A DNA stretch of 35,825 bases, from assembly GCF_000583655.1 (NCBI RefSeq), contig NZ_BAKI01000027.1, positions 1 to 35,825 on the forward strand. Reading direction: 5' to 3'. The notes beneath the pieces were generated by a model, which searched no databases, was not told where the DNA came from, and saw nothing but the letters and a program-made list of their open reading frames with translations. The stretch is from Lentilactobacillus farraginis DSM 18382 = JCM 14108 (GTDB taxonomy: Bacteria; Bacillota; Bacilli; Lactobacillales; Lactobacillaceae). A program made the translations under genes and the position numbers. Shown in pieces: positions 22,858-31,843 of the stretch (position 1 is the first letter of the stretch; every line of letters starts with the position of its first letter).

Positions 22858-24774
22858 TTGAGGGGAAAACAAGTTATTATTGCGACGTTAAGCGGTTTGC
22901 TGGCAATGGGGACCGGCTTTTCCGCCAATGCCAAGACGAAAAAACCGGACAACCGGCAAACCATTGTTAACGTCTCGCTAAAGCCGACCAGCCAAAGCAA
23001 GTTGACCAACTATGTCTATGACACGGTTGATCCGACTTCAGCCAATTACCACCGGTATTTGACACCGGCGGAATTCGCCCAAAAGTTTGGTCAATCCAAA
23101 GGGTATATCGCATCGTTTAAGAATTATTTGAAAAAATACCACGTTTCGGCAACTGCCTACCCGGGCAATCTGGCACTGAAGGTTAAAGGAACCAAGACAA
23201 ACGTTAATCGGGCCTTTCACGCCAAATACATTTCAAAAGCCAAAACCAACTACCAGTTGCCGGGAACGTTATCCAAACAGGTAGTTGCTGTTATCGGCAT
23301 CTTCGCGCCCAATTCAAAGACGGCCAAAAAGACCACTTCAAAAAAGAATAGTGCCAAACAAACTGCCAAGCAGAAAATTGCCTATTTAAAAAAGATCGCC
23401 AAAACAGCCAACGCCTCTAAGAGTGATCTGGTTCCCAACACCAAGCTGTCAACAACGGCCTTTTCCAAAGCGTACGGCCCGCTAAAATTTGCCGACAACT
23501 ATCAACTAAATGCCCTGTATAGCCAAGGGCTGCAGGGATTCGGTCAACGAGTTGGGATCATTTCCAACTCTGACTTCCACATTGGCGACATTCAAAAATA
23601 TTGGCAGAAAAACGGCATTAACGCCAAGCCGAGTCAAATTCGCCGTTACTACACCATCAGCAGTAAGAAGTACACCCGAATGCTTTCAAACTACATGTTT
23701 ACGGTTGCTTCACTGGAAGCTACTTTGGATTTACAGCAGGCAACTTCTGTGGCCCCCAAAGCCGACTATGATGTTTATATCGGCTTGCCGGTCAACGGTG
23801 CGACGACCATTACTTCTGCCCACTATACCTCCTTTATGGAAGCAATCGGCGATAATATTGACCGCCAGATCAGCACCAGCTTTACTCCCGGCGTTGAGCG
23901 TAAAAGCGGTTGGCCGGATTCAAGCGCATCACCTGCCAGTTATAACGCTGCGTTTAATCTCATGTTGGAACAGGCTGCTGCTAAAGGGATTACCGTCTTT
24001 CGGGCAACCGGTGACCACGGTCCCTACGAAGACCCGATTGCCGCTCAAAATCATGCGGCTTCAACCTCGCCTTATCAAGTGATGGTTGGTGGCACAACCC
24101 TACCGTACTCAAAAGAGATTAACGGCAAAAAAGTTACCGTCTCAAAGGAACGGGCCTGGGGCGACACCTATACGGCCAAAGCCAGTGAACTTAAAAAAGG
24201 TTTCTTTCCCGGTGGTGGCGGTGGCGGCTTTTCCGCACTGAACCCAACGCCGCGTTATCAATTGGGCGTCCCTGGTGTTAACACATTTAGAGCCATTCAA
24301 TTGTTGAAATATATCGGTAAGGGCAAATTTCTGGTAAACAAACAGCCGAAAGTGATTACCGGAACCGGCCATTCCCGAAACCTGCCCGATGTCGCCGGTG
24401 ATGCCGATCCACACAGTGGTTACGCCACCTACATTAGCGCTTACTCAGTTGCCACCAAGAATAAGAAGGAAATCCGCACCCTTCACAAAATTTGGCTGAT
24501 TGGTGGCGGCACCAGTTACGTGGCTCCCCAAATGGCAGCTGCTAACGCGGTTATGAACAGCGGTCGGACCACCCCATTAGGCTTTTGGAATCCGCAAATT
24601 TATCGGTTTGCCCAACAGGCCGACTCACCGTTTAATCCATTAAACGATACTAAAAACAACAACAATTTGTACTACACTGGTCAACCCGGAACGGTGTATA
24701 ACCAGGCAAGCGGACTTGGCACCATTAATTTTGAAAAACTATTCACGCAATTCAATCAAGAAACCGATGAATAA
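22858..24774 (+). CDS. S53 (sedolisin/kumamolisin) peptidase, copy 2
   Basis: The 638-residue product starts with a signal peptide (RGKQVIIATLSGLL...FSANA), a Pro-kumamolisin domain (YVYDTVDPTSANYHRYLT) and a Lys-rich linker (KTAKKTTSKKNSAKQTAKQK). The catalytic domain has Glu287 and Asp291 (EATLDLQ), Asp386 (TGDHG) and Ser553 (GGGTSYVAPQ). Triad and C-terminal calcium-site motif (YYTGQPGTVYNQASGLG) are intact. The TTG start at 22858 follows AAAGAGTGATTATT, a modest ribosome site. A longer frame from 22714 would overlap traX and lacks a signal peptide at its N-terminus. The first 40 nt of the leader and start region (22841-22880) are identical to those of copy 3, showing recent duplication or conversion. 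Confidence 0.92.
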   Translation: MRGKQVIIATLSGLLAMGTGFSANAKTKKPDNRQTIVNVSLKPTSQSKLTNYVYDTVDPTSANYHRYLTPAEFAQKFGQSKGYIASFKNYLKKYHVSATAYPGNLALKVKGTKTNVNRAFHAKYISKAKTNYQLPGTLSKQVVAVIGIFAPNSKTAKKTTSKKNSAKQTAKQKIAYLKKIAKTANASKSDLVPNTKLSTTAFSKAYGPLKFADNYQLNALYSQGLQGFGQRVGIISNSDFHIGDIQKYWQKNGINAKPSQIRRYYTISSKKYTRMLSNYMFTVASLEATLDLQQATSVAPKADYDVYIGLPVNGATTITSAHYTSFMEAIGDNIDRQISTSFTPGVERKSGWPDSSASPASYNAAFNLMLEQAAAKGITVFRATGDHGPYEDPIAAQNHAASTSPYQVMVGGTTLPYSKEINGKKVTVSKERAWGDTYTAKASELKKGFFPGGGGGGFSALNPTPRYQLGVPGVNTFRAIQLLKYIGKGKFLVNKQPKVITGTGHSRNLPDVAGDADPHSGYATYISAYSVATKNKKEIRTLHKIWLIGGGTSYVAPQMAAANAVMNSGRTTPLGFWNPQIYRFAQQADSPFNPLNDTKNNNNLYYTGQPGTVYNQASGLGTINFEKLFTQFNQETDE

Positions 24775-24804
24775 CTGATTTTTTCCTTTCCAACAATTAA
24801 TGAA

Positions 24805-24833
24805 TTGGGTACTTTCGCTTTTTACATTATAAT
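24805..24833 (+). promoter_or_regulatory. Promoter of the third S53 gene
   Basis: TTGGGT (24805-24810), 17 bp and TATAAT (24828-24833) lie 35 bp upstream of the TTG start. Confidence 0.6.
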
Positions 24834-24868
24834 TAAGAATAGATAACTTTTAGAAAAGAGTGATTATT

Positions 24869-26770
24869 TTGAGGGGAAAACAAGTTATTATCGCGGCTTT
24901 GAGTAGTTTGCTGGTCTTGGGAACCAGCAGCACGATCAATGCCAAAACAAAAAAGACCGATAATCGGCAGACCGTCGTCAACGTTGCCCTTAAAGCAGCC
25001 AACGAAGATGCCTTAACCAACTACGTTTACGACACGGTCGATCCAACTTCGGCCAATTATCATCATTATTTAACACCAAGTGAATTTGCCCAAAAATTTG
25101 GTCAATCGGCTGCTTACGTTGCCGCCTTTAAGCAATACCTGGCCAAATATCACGTCAAGGCAGCCGCCTATCCCGGCAATCTATCATTAAAGGTTCAAGG
25201 GACCAAAACAAACGTCAACAATGCCTTTAAAGCAACCTACGTTAAGAAAAAGGGACAACGGTCCAAGACCACCTATAAACTCCCTGGAAAACTTTCCAAA
25301 CAAATTGTCGCCGTGATTGGTGTCTATGCATCAAAAGACAGCCGGAAGCAATCCGCCAAGAAAAAGACCACTAAGAAATCGGTTTCAAATTCAATGCTGA
25401 CAAGTACCGATTTGCCTTCGAGCGGCATTAAGCCCAATACCGATGTCACCGGCAACGCCTTTTCAAAAAAATACGGGGCCTTAAAATTTGCCGATCATTA
25501 TCAATTATCGAACCTATACAATAAAGGGCTTAGCGGTCAAGGACAACGGATCGGTATTATTGCCCACAGCGATTTCCATATTGGCAACATTAAAACTTTT
25601 TGGCAGCAATCCGGTATCAATACCGACACAAGCCGAATTCACCGAATTTATCCAATCAGCAATCGCCAAGAAATGCCGGCAATCGCCAATCGTGGCATAA
25701 CCAATGCCACAATGGAAACCACGCTGGATGTGCAGTCAGCCAGTTCCGTGGCGCCTAAAGCCGATGTTGATGTTTACATCGGACAAACCAATAACGGCGC
25801 AACTAACGCGCCATCAATGCACTACGCGACTTTCATGACAGCCATTTCCGACAACGTTGATAAACAGATCAGTACCAGTTTCAGCCCAAGCGTGGAGGAT
25901 AATAGTATCTGGCCGGATAAAAGTTCCTCTTTAAAGCAATACAACCACGCCTTTAATTTAATGTTGGAACAGGCTGCTGCCCAGGGGATCACCGTTTTTC
26001 GGGCCAGTGGTGATTATGGCCGCAGTGAACGACTCAACGGCAAAGAAAATCACGTTCTTTCGACCTCGCCTTACCAAGTGATCGTTGGCGGAACAACCTT
26101 GCCATATACCAAAATCAAAAACGATAAGGTAATTCAAGTTACTCAGGAACGGGCTTGGGGCGATACCTACAGCTTAAGCAGTCGTAAGCGCAAGGAAGGC
26201 GTCTTCCCAGGAAGCGGCGGTGGCTTTTCCGCGCTTAACCCAACCCCCCGCTATCAACTCGGGGTTCCCGGCGTTAACACATTTCGGGCAATTGAGCTGC
26301 TGAAATACCTTGGCAATAATCGATACGCGGTTAATAAACACCCGAAAGTCATTACCGGAACCGGCAATTCCAGAAATATTCCGGACGTCGCCGGCAACGC
26401 AGATTCTGAAACCGGGTATGCCACTTATATTTCCGGCGATATGGTACGCCTTAATAAGAAACATCATCTCATCCTGACACCGGCAAAAATTTGGATGGTC
26501 AACGGCGGAACCAGTTACACATCTCCTCAAATGGCCGCGGCCAACGCGGTGATGAACAGTGGGCGTGAGACGCCAATCGGTTTTTGGAACCCGCAAATCT
26601 ACAAATTTGCCCAACAGGTTGATACGCCATTTAACGTTTTGGATAATGCCAATGACAACAATAACCTGTACTATACCGGCCAACCCGGTAAGCTTTATAA
26701 TCAGGCAACCGGCTTGGGAACCATTAACTTTGATAAATTATATACCAAGTTTAATAGCGAAAAAGATTAA
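24869..26770 (+). CDS. S53 (sedolisin/kumamolisin) peptidase, copy 3
   Basis: The 633-residue product has the same layout as copy 2: signal peptide (RGKQVIIAALSSLLVLG...INA), Pro-kumamolisin domain (YVYDTVDPTSANYHHYLT) and a Lys-rich linker (KQSAKKKTTKKSVSNS). The catalytic domain has Glu283 and Asp287 (METTLDVQ), Asp382 (SGDYG) and Ser549 (GGTSYTSPQ). All triad residues are present, so it should be active. Specificity loops differ from the other copies (for example QTNNGATNAPSMHY versus LPVNGATTITSAHY). The TTG start and leader are identical to copy 2 for 40 nt. A terminator follows at 26813-26841. Likely role: extracellular protein degradation or processing at low pH, from family knowledge. 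Confidence 0.92.
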   Translation: MRGKQVIIAALSSLLVLGTSSTINAKTKKTDNRQTVVNVALKAANEDALTNYVYDTVDPTSANYHHYLTPSEFAQKFGQSAAYVAAFKQYLAKYHVKAAAYPGNLSLKVQGTKTNVNNAFKATYVKKKGQRSKTTYKLPGKLSKQIVAVIGVYASKDSRKQSAKKKTTKKSVSNSMLTSTDLPSSGIKPNTDVTGNAFSKKYGALKFADHYQLSNLYNKGLSGQGQRIGIIAHSDFHIGNIKTFWQQSGINTDTSRIHRIYPISNRQEMPAIANRGITNATMETTLDVQSASSVAPKADVDVYIGQTNNGATNAPSMHYATFMTAISDNVDKQISTSFSPSVEDNSIWPDKSSSLKQYNHAFNLMLEQAAAQGITVFRASGDYGRSERLNGKENHVLSTSPYQVIVGGTTLPYTKIKNDKVIQVTQERAWGDTYSLSSRKRKEGVFPGSGGGFSALNPTPRYQLGVPGVNTFRAIELLKYLGNNRYAVNKHPKVITGTGNSRNIPDVAGNADSETGYATYISGDMVRLNKKHHLILTPAKIWMVNGGTSYTSPQMAAANAVMNSGRETPIGFWNPQIYKFAQQVDTPFNVLDNANDNNNLYYTGQPGKLYNQATGLGTINFDKLYTKFNSEKD

Positions 26771-26812
26771 CTTTCGCCTGGACACCCGATAAAATCGATG
26801 GTTAACAAAAGA

Positions 26813-26841
26813 GCTTGAGTCAAAAAAATTTTGGCTCAAGC
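26813..26841 (+). terminator. Terminator of the third S53 gene
   Basis: GCTTGAG-T-CAAAA pairs with TTTTG-G-CTCAAGC around three As, followed by a CCCTTTCTTGTTT tract. Confidence 0.7.
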
Positions 26842-26852
26842 CCTTTCTTGTT

Positions 26853-26897
26853 TAATCACGATTATGCTCTGGGAGTTAACCGCTTTTCATCCCACAC
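26853..26897. repeat. 3' remnant of the covarying hairpin repeat
   Basis: The 13-mer TAATCACGATTAT (26853-26865), identical to 18038-18050, runs straight into the repeat's 3' half: TTATGCTC, GGGAGTTAACCGC, then TTTTCATCCCAC. The 5' arm and loop are missing, as if deleted between the two TTAT strings. Like the solo copy, it directly follows a gene terminator. The remaining gap to 27012 shows no gene. Confidence 0.6.
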
Positions 26898-27011
26898 TTT
26901 ATATTTAAAGCTAATTTTTAAGTCTGGTTTAAGCTCGCTACGATAAGATAATGACAATCAGAAAAAGCACTTTGGTATTTCAGTAAAGGAAGTGGTCACG
27001 ACATTATAAAG

Positions 27012-27164
27012 TTGAATTAACGTTACTCCTCCAATTTAATAAATATTCCCAATAATTAATTTCTTAACTAACTCAATCTCAAACAACCCCTCCAATATAT
27101 ATCTTCTCCCCAGAAGATACCCCCTCAAAGCCCCGTGACGTGATGACGCACGGGGCTTTTTTTT
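27012..27164 (+). ncRNA. Candidate C-rich small RNA with terminator
   Basis: TTGAAT (27012-27017), 17 bp and TTTAAT (27035-27040) could start a transcript near 27047. It would carry CCCCTCC, a hairpin ATCTTCT-CCCC-AGAAGAT (about 27094-27112), CCCCCTC and a strong terminator AAAGCCCCGTG/CACGGGGCTTT with eight Ts (27127-27164). C-rich exposed motifs are typical of Gram-positive sRNAs that block ribosome sites. Against this, parts of the region resemble decayed 5' leaders of minus-strand surface genes. The plus-strand T-run has no other gene to serve. Confidence 0.35.
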
Positions 27165-27175
27165 ATTTGTCAGCT

Positions 27176-27883
27176 TTAATTATCATTGCTTGAATCCGGC
27201 AAATAAGGCATCAACAGGTTGGCCAAGCCCTCAACACTTCGGGTCTGTATCAAAATTGTGCCGTTTCCCCGAAAATGGTTAACCAAGCCTTCGCCCGTCT
27301 TAAAGCCCAAGGTCCCGCCGGCAACTTCGATGTTATAATCCAGGCTTTGGCTCCAAGCAACCACGTTACTGTTGTCAACGACGTACTCGCCGCCGGTCAA
27401 ATCAACCGAAATAATGTCCGCATACCCGGAAACTAAAAAGGTCCCCGTTCCCTGCGTCTCCATGACAAACAGGCCACCGGTCCCACCAAAGAAAGCCCCA
27501 GCCAACTTTTGCCGAACCATTTGATAACCGGTACCCGCATCGGACGCGAGATAGGCGCTGGTATTTAACCGCCATTGCGTTTGACCATCCGTATGTAATT
27601 CCCGAATGGCTCCCGGATTAGCCGGTGCAATCAGCAATTCGCCATTGTCGGTGTCGCCGGTTGCCGTTGTAATAAAAAAGCTTTCACCGCTGGTTATCGA
27701 ACGGCCCAGCGCACTTAAGACACCGCCGAGACCCTTTTTACCATTACTGTTCATATGGCCTTCCAGTGTTACCTGACCATTATGGGCAATCATGGCGCCC
27801 CGCTCCAGTTGAATTTGTTCACCCTTGTGTAGATGAAGGGTCACCGTTGGAAAAGCCGTATCTTTGGAAATCGTGTAATCCAA
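27176..27883 (-). CDS. AIM24/TIGR00266 family protein
   Basis: The 235-residue product is a beta-rich AIM24-type protein: LHLHKGEQIQLERGAMIAHNG at the N-terminus, GGVLSALGRSITSGESFFITTATG, LLIAPANPGAIREL, then GGTGGLFVMETQGTGTFLVSGYADI and the C-terminal VVAWSQSLDYNIEV and GEGLVNHFRGNGTILIQTRS signatures. It has no signal peptide or membrane span. Function is unknown; the family forms a double-psi-like beta barrel and is widespread. The TTG start at 27883 follows AAGGGG by 9 nt; the ATG inside that stretch runs into a stop. A hairpin at 27127-27164 lies just downstream but its T-run points the other way. Confidence 0.88.
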   Translation of the reverse strand: MDYTISKDTAFPTVTLHLHKGEQIQLERGAMIAHNGQVTLEGHMNSNGKKGLGGVLSALGRSITSGESFFITTATGDTDNGELLIAPANPGAIRELHTDGQTQWRLNTSAYLASDAGTGYQMVRQKLAGAFFGGTGGLFVMETQGTGTFLVSGYADIISVDLTGGEYVVDNSNVVAWSQSLDYNIEVAGGTLGFKTGEGLVNHFRGNGTILIQTRSVEGLANLLMPYLPDSSNDN

Positions 27884-27974
27884 TTATTTCATCCCCTTAA
27901 TTTTAATTATCTTCAGTATAACAAGAATCACCGGTTGTCGTTATTTCGCTGTATGCAAATTTTGGGTAAACAAA

Positions 27975-28014
27975 AACAGGTTGCTATAAAGTTTTCGCTT
28001 TATAGCAACCTGTT
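27975..28014 (-). terminator. Terminator of the Lys/Ala-rich surface-protein gene
   Basis: A perfect 17-bp stem (AACAGGTTGCTATAAAG, 27975-27991, with 27998-28014) and a 6-nt loop; on the minus strand it is followed by TTTTTGTTT. Confidence 0.85.
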
Positions 28015-28046
28015 GATTGGTAACTCACATTTTTAATCGTTAAAGA

Positions 28047-28991
28047 TTAGATAAATGGATTTACAACGTACATGTCAAGGATTGTCTTTACCCATTGACG
28101 GTTGATAGTCATACCGGCGTAACCGTCAGCATTAACATTTGAAACCTCAGACTTAGTGTCGCCATCTGACTTAAAGTAAAGTGCAGAATCGTCTACAGTG
28201 TAACCTAAACGAAGGATATCACCATAGTGGGCGTTCTGTGGAAGCGTATTAGTATCCAAGTTGAACTTCATGTAAACACCAGTGAGTGAATCAAGATTAT
28301 CAAGCCAACCACCTGCAAGACGAGGCAAGATAGTCGGGGTAATCTTCATGTAAACTGTGTTGAAGCCGTTGTTCTTCAAAGCTGCATTCAAGGTATTAGT
28401 AGGAATAACATCCTTCTTATTACCCATTACAGTCCGATCACGGTTGAACTTGTTAACAGCGTTGTTCCAGTTAACATTACCGTTCCATAGCGGAATTGTC
28501 CATTGTGAGTGGGCAACCATCTTACCACCAGTGGCACTGCTATAACCTTCAACATTGAAGTTATTATCAATAGTTGTTTGGCTGGTACCTACTGAAGTGT
28601 ATGTTGAAGAACTAGTTGCTGCTGAAGTTGAAGCAGCAGAACTTGCAGCGGCTGATGAAGCGCTGGCAGGTGTGCCAACTTTCTTAGCTTCTGCAGCTTT
28701 AGCAGCGGCAGCAGCAGATGCAGCGGCAGCAAGTGAAGCCTTGTTTTCAGCTGCTTTCTTCTTCTTAGCAGCAGCTGCCTTTTTAGCAGCTGCAGCCTTT
28801 TTAGCGGCAGCCTTCTTCTTAGCAGCTGCTTTTGCTTTCTTAGATGTTGCCTTCTTAGCGTGAGCCTTTGTCACAGCAGTTGTTTCTGACTTAGCAGAAG
28901 CAGTCGTTGCTGGTTGAGCTGCAAATGCAGCGCCGGAAAGACCCAAGACGGCAGCACTAAGTAATGTAACTTTCTTAAGTGCTTTGTTCAT
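28047..28991 (-). CDS. Secreted protein with a Lys/Ala-rich spacer
   Basis: The 314-residue product has a signal peptide (MNKALKKVTLLSAAVLGLSGAAFA) and a 60-70 residue Lys/Ala-rich stretch with KKA, AKK and AAAA runs. A Ser/Ala region (SASSAAASSAAS) precedes a globular C-terminal domain of about 170 residues (NFNVEGYSSATGG, SQWTIPLWNGNVNW, MGNKKDVIPTNTLNAAL, LRLGYTVDDSALYFKSDG). The Lys/Ala part resembles histone H1-like tails and could be a helical spacer or bind the anionic wall; no LPxTG is present. ATG 28991 follows GGAGGGG by 7 nt; a longer in-frame start at 29090 lacks a signal peptide. TGTGTT/TATAAT-like boxes lie at 29038-29067. C-terminal function is unknown. Confidence 0.75.
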   Translation of the reverse strand: MNKALKKVTLLSAAVLGLSGAAFAAQPATTASAKSETTAVTKAHAKKATSKKAKAAAKKKAAAKKAAAAKKAAAAKKKKAAENKASLAAAASAAAAAKAAEAKKVGTPASASSAAASSAASTSAATSSSTYTSVGTSQTTIDNNFNVEGYSSATGGKMVAHSQWTIPLWNGNVNWNNAVNKFNRDRTVMGNKKDVIPTNTLNAALKNNGFNTVYMKITPTILPRLAGGWLDNLDSLTGVYMKFNLDTNTLPQNAHYGDILRLGYTVDDSALYFKSDGDTKSEVSNVNADGYAGMTINRQWVKTILDMYVVNPFI

Positions 28992-29214
28992 TATATAACC
29001 CCTCCAAATTAATAAAAATATTCCCTGAACGCCCTTCATTATATAACACATTCCGTAAAAAACACAAAGGATATTCATCTTTTTGATCAATTGATTTTAG
29101 CAATTTTTTGGGGAGTTTAAGCATTTGTAATCACATCACCACGAATCACAATATATACATTATATTAATAGTGTACTGGTTAATAGTATACGTAGCGATT
29201 CCTTTTTGCGCACA

Positions 29215-29248
29215 AACAAAAAGACCACCTCATTTAAAAGAAGCGGTC
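29215..29248 (-). terminator. Terminator after the feo-linked small peptide
   Basis: On the minus strand GACC-G-CTTC pairs with GAGGTGGTC over TTTTAAAT, followed by TTTTTGTTTG. The gap 28992-29214 otherwise holds only the surface-gene promoter and AT-rich sequence. Confidence 0.6.
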
Positions 29249-29276
29249 GGCATTATGCTATTAAATTGGTAATGAC

Positions 29277-29423
29277 TCATTCAACACGACTAACCTGATC
29301 AGAAAAGTCTTTGTAAGCTGCTTTTGACAGAGCGGCTTTCCCCCGCCAATAAGTAATGCCTTCAATTGCCAGCCCCAATGTGACACTGACCAACCAGAGG
29401 CTAAGAATCATAAGGAGTTCCAT
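29277..29423 (-). CDS. 48-residue membrane peptide in the feo cluster
   Basis: The short frame encodes one N-terminal membrane span (MELLMILSLWLVSVTLGLAI) and a polar tail (YWRGKAALSKAAYKDFSDQV). The ATG at 29421-29423 follows AAAGGA by 9 nt, and a terminator follows its stop. It lies about 90 nt downstream of the FeoB-associated peptide on the same strand, so it is probably in the feo operon. No family is recognised; an accessory role in iron uptake is inference. Confidence 0.6.
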   Translation of the reverse strand: MELLMILSLWLVSVTLGLAIEGITYWRGKAALSKAAYKDFSDQVSRVE

Positions 29424-29509
29424 CAGACGACAATCCTTTCTAAAAGTGGCTTTTTACATCCCAATCAAAATTAAATTGACCGGAATCCTATCAACAATGG
29501 TCCAAACTG

Positions 29510-29677
29510 TTAAGCTTTCATCTTTTTATTCTTGACCATTTTTGCCCGGTCGGCTAATGGGCAGCCAACATCTGCACACTCATGACAACTGCCCTTGGCA
29601 CCCTTTTTAAGAAAGCGCGCATAAAAGGCAAACCCGACCAAACCAAATAAAACAACTGCAACAATGATTGTTCCCAT
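29510..29677 (-). CDS. FeoB-associated Cys-rich membrane protein
   Basis: The 55-residue product has an N-terminal membrane span (MGTIIVAVVLFGLVGFAFYA), a basic turn (RFLKKGAKGS), and a Cys cluster CHECADVGC with Cys31, Cys34 and Cys39, then a Lys-rich tail. This is the known layout of FeoB-associated Cys-rich peptides, which accompany feoB in Firmicutes and may assist iron transfer or FeoB assembly, comparable to FeoC. ATG 29677 follows GGAAAGGAG. It starts 45 nt after the feoB stop on the same strand. Confidence 0.85.
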   Translation of the reverse strand: MGTIIVAVVLFGLVGFAFYARFLKKGAKGSCHECADVGCPLADRAKMVKNKKMKA

Positions 29678-29722
29678 AAAAACGGCTCCTTTCCAAATAA
29701 AACAAATGTGACCAGACTATTG

Positions 29723-31840
29723 TCAAGCACTGACATTGATTCCCAAGTCAGCCTGTTCGCGCTTGATAAACAACCCATAAACCATCATGCCAAGTGCCAA
29801 CACTGCGACCGTTAACCCAACCGGCGAAAAATGGGCGGTAAACAATTGCGAACTTTGGTAAATAATGGTAGCGACCATATACGCAACCAGCGTTTGATAG
29901 CCAACCGCCCGCCAGGTCCAACCGGCGTCGCCGAACTCTTTGTACATGGTCCCAATTGCCGCAAAACACGGAGCACATAGGAGATTAAAAGCTAAAAAGG
30001 CATAACCGGCCATTGGCGAATAAGTTGCTTGAAGCGCGTCGATAAAGCTGGCGTTGCTGCCGCCAAATGTAATATGCAGCGTGCCCACACAATTTTCCTT
30101 AGCAATCAAACCGGCTAATACAGCAACTGTCGCATGCCAATCACCAAAGCCCAGTGGGGCAAATAGCGGTGCTAAAAACGACCCCAATGCTTGTAAGATG
30201 CTGTGATTTTGGTCAACCATCTGAAGCTTAAAGTTAAAGCTCTGAAGGAACCAAATACCAACACATGACAGAAAAATGATGGTCCCGGCCTTAACAACAA
30301 ATGCGTGAGCCCTAAACCAAACACTCTGCAGTGTATTACCCAACTTGGGGAAATGATAAGCCGGCAGTTCCATAACGAACGGTGCCGGAGCTCCGCTAAA
30401 CAATTTCGTTTTCTTTAAAAAGATCCCGGAACCAACCACCGTCAACATGCCCAGGAAATAAGCGGAAGGGGCTACCCAACTGTTATGTGGGAAGAACGTC
30501 CCGCTGATTAGAGCAATCACCGTTAATTTGGCCGAACACGGCATAAACGTTGTCAGCATAATCGTCATCCGCCGATCTTTCTCACTTTCAATGGTTCGAG
30601 TGGCCATAATTCCCGGCACACCACAACCGGTCGCAATCAGCATTGGAATAAACGACTTTCCCGACAAATTAAATCGATGAAAAATCCGGTCCATCACAAA
30701 CGCAATTCGGGCCATGTAACCACAGTCTTCCAAAATGCCCAGACACAAAAACAGCATCATTACCTGCGGCAAAAATCCCAACACCGAACCAATGCCACCG
30801 ATAATCCCATCAACAATCAAGCCCTTTAACCAGGCGGCGACACCTAACGCATTCAAAAGTTGCGTTGCCGCGTTGGGGATCCAAGCCCCAAACAACGTAT
30901 CGTTAACCCAGTCACTGCCAATCGTCCCAATTGTTTGAATCGATAGATAGTAGACGACCCACATGACGACCACAAAGATCGGCAGCGCCAGCCAACGGTT
31001 CGTCACAACCCGGTCAACCTGGTCACTGATCGACATTTTGAAGTCGTCCGTATCGACAACACTCATTTCAATGATTTTGGCAATAAAGTCATACCGTGCG
31101 TTTACCACGATACTATCGCTGGTATCATCAAAAATCTTTTCGGTTGCTTTAATGGTCGCCTCAATCTCTCGCTGCTGCGATTGATCCAACGATAGCGCCG
31201 TAGTGACAGCTTCATCACGTTCAAATACTTTAATCGCGTACCAGCGCAATTCATTTTCCGGCAGTTGACCGGCCAGCTGCTTTTGAATCATCGCTAAAGC
31301 CGATTCCAGCCGGGGATCGTATTCGGGATAGGCATATCGATGATCTTCAGCCGCCCGCTGCTGGATTTTTTCGGTCAGTTGATCCAAATTCTGCTTTTTT
31401 AACGCGCTGATACTGACTACCGGGACATCCAATATGTAAGCCAATTTTTTTAAATTAATGCGGCGATGATGCTGCTTTTTAAGGATGTCCATCATGTTCA
31501 AAATCAGCAGCAAGGGTAACCCGGTTTCCATTAGCTGTAGTGTCAAATACAAATTCCGCTCCAGATTGGTAGCGTCCACCACGTCTAAAATCTCGCTCGG
31601 CAGTTCATCCAACAGATATTTTCGCGTAATCAATTCTTCAGAACTATAAGGAGACAACGAATAAATTCCAGGCAAATCCTGAACCGTCGTTTGCTTATCA
31701 GACTTCAGTTGGCCGCTTTTTCGTTCGACCGTGACACCCGGCCAATTCCCAATGTGTTGATTTGAACCGGTCAATGCATTAAATAAAGTTGTTTTACCAC
31801 TGTTCGGGTTTCCCACCAACGCCAAGGATGACATTTCCAT
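29723..31840 (-). CDS. feoB: Ferrous iron transporter FeoB
   Basis: The 705-residue product has the FeoB G-domain at the N-terminus: G1 GNPNSGKT (residues 9-16), [12 protein letters not shown]3 [12 protein letters not shown] and G4 NMMD. A helical GDI-like region follows to about residue 270, then a membrane domain with Gate motifs ([47 protein letters not shown], and the second half with [16 protein letters not shown]). FeoB takes up Fe2+ using GTP-driven gating. Start ATG 31840 follows GAGGAGGTG and lies 4 nt after the feoA stop, so translation is coupled. Length is normal for the family. Confidence 0.96.
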   Translation of the reverse strand: MEMSSLALVGNPNSGKTTLFNALTGSNQHIGNWPGVTVERKSGQLKSDKQTTVQDLPGIYSLSPYSSEELITRKYLLDELPSEILDVVDATNLERNLYLTLQLMETGLPLLLILNMMDILKKQHHRRINLKKLAYILDVPVVSISALKKQNLDQLTEKIQQRAAEDHRYAYPEYDPRLESALAMIQKQLAGQLPENELRWYAIKVFERDEAVTTALSLDQSQQREIEATIKATEKIFDDTSDSIVVNARYDFIAKIIEMSVVDTDDFKMSISDQVDRVVTNRWLALPIFVVVMWVVYYLSIQTIGTIGSDWVNDTLFGAWIPNAATQLLNALGVAAWLKGLIVDGIIGGIGSVLGFLPQVMMLFLCLGILEDCGYMARIAFVMDRIFHRFNLSGKSFIPMLIATGCGVPGIMATRTIESEKDRRMTIMLTTFMPCSAKLTVIALISGTFFPHNSWVAPSAYFLGMLTVVGSGIFLKKTKLFSGAPAPFVMELPAYHFPKLGNTLQSVWFRAHAFVVKAGTIIFLSCVGIWFLQSFNFKLQMVDQNHSILQALGSFLAPLFAPLGFGDWHATVAVLAGLIAKENCVGTLHITFGGSNASFIDALQATYSPMAGYAFLAFNLLCAPCFAAIGTMYKEFGDAGWTWRAVGYQTLVAYMVATIIYQSSQLFTAHFSPVGLTVAVLALGMMVYGLFIKREQADLGINVSA

Positions 31841-31843
31841 GGC

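Noticed and set aside
28555..28863. Ala-rich plus-strand frame
   Set aside because: It is the antisense shadow of the Lys/Ala tract of the surface protein.
29554..29778. 74-residue minus-strand frame over the FeoB-associated gene
   Set aside because: It is in the wrong frame; the real gene is the 55-residue Cys-rich peptide at 29510-29677.
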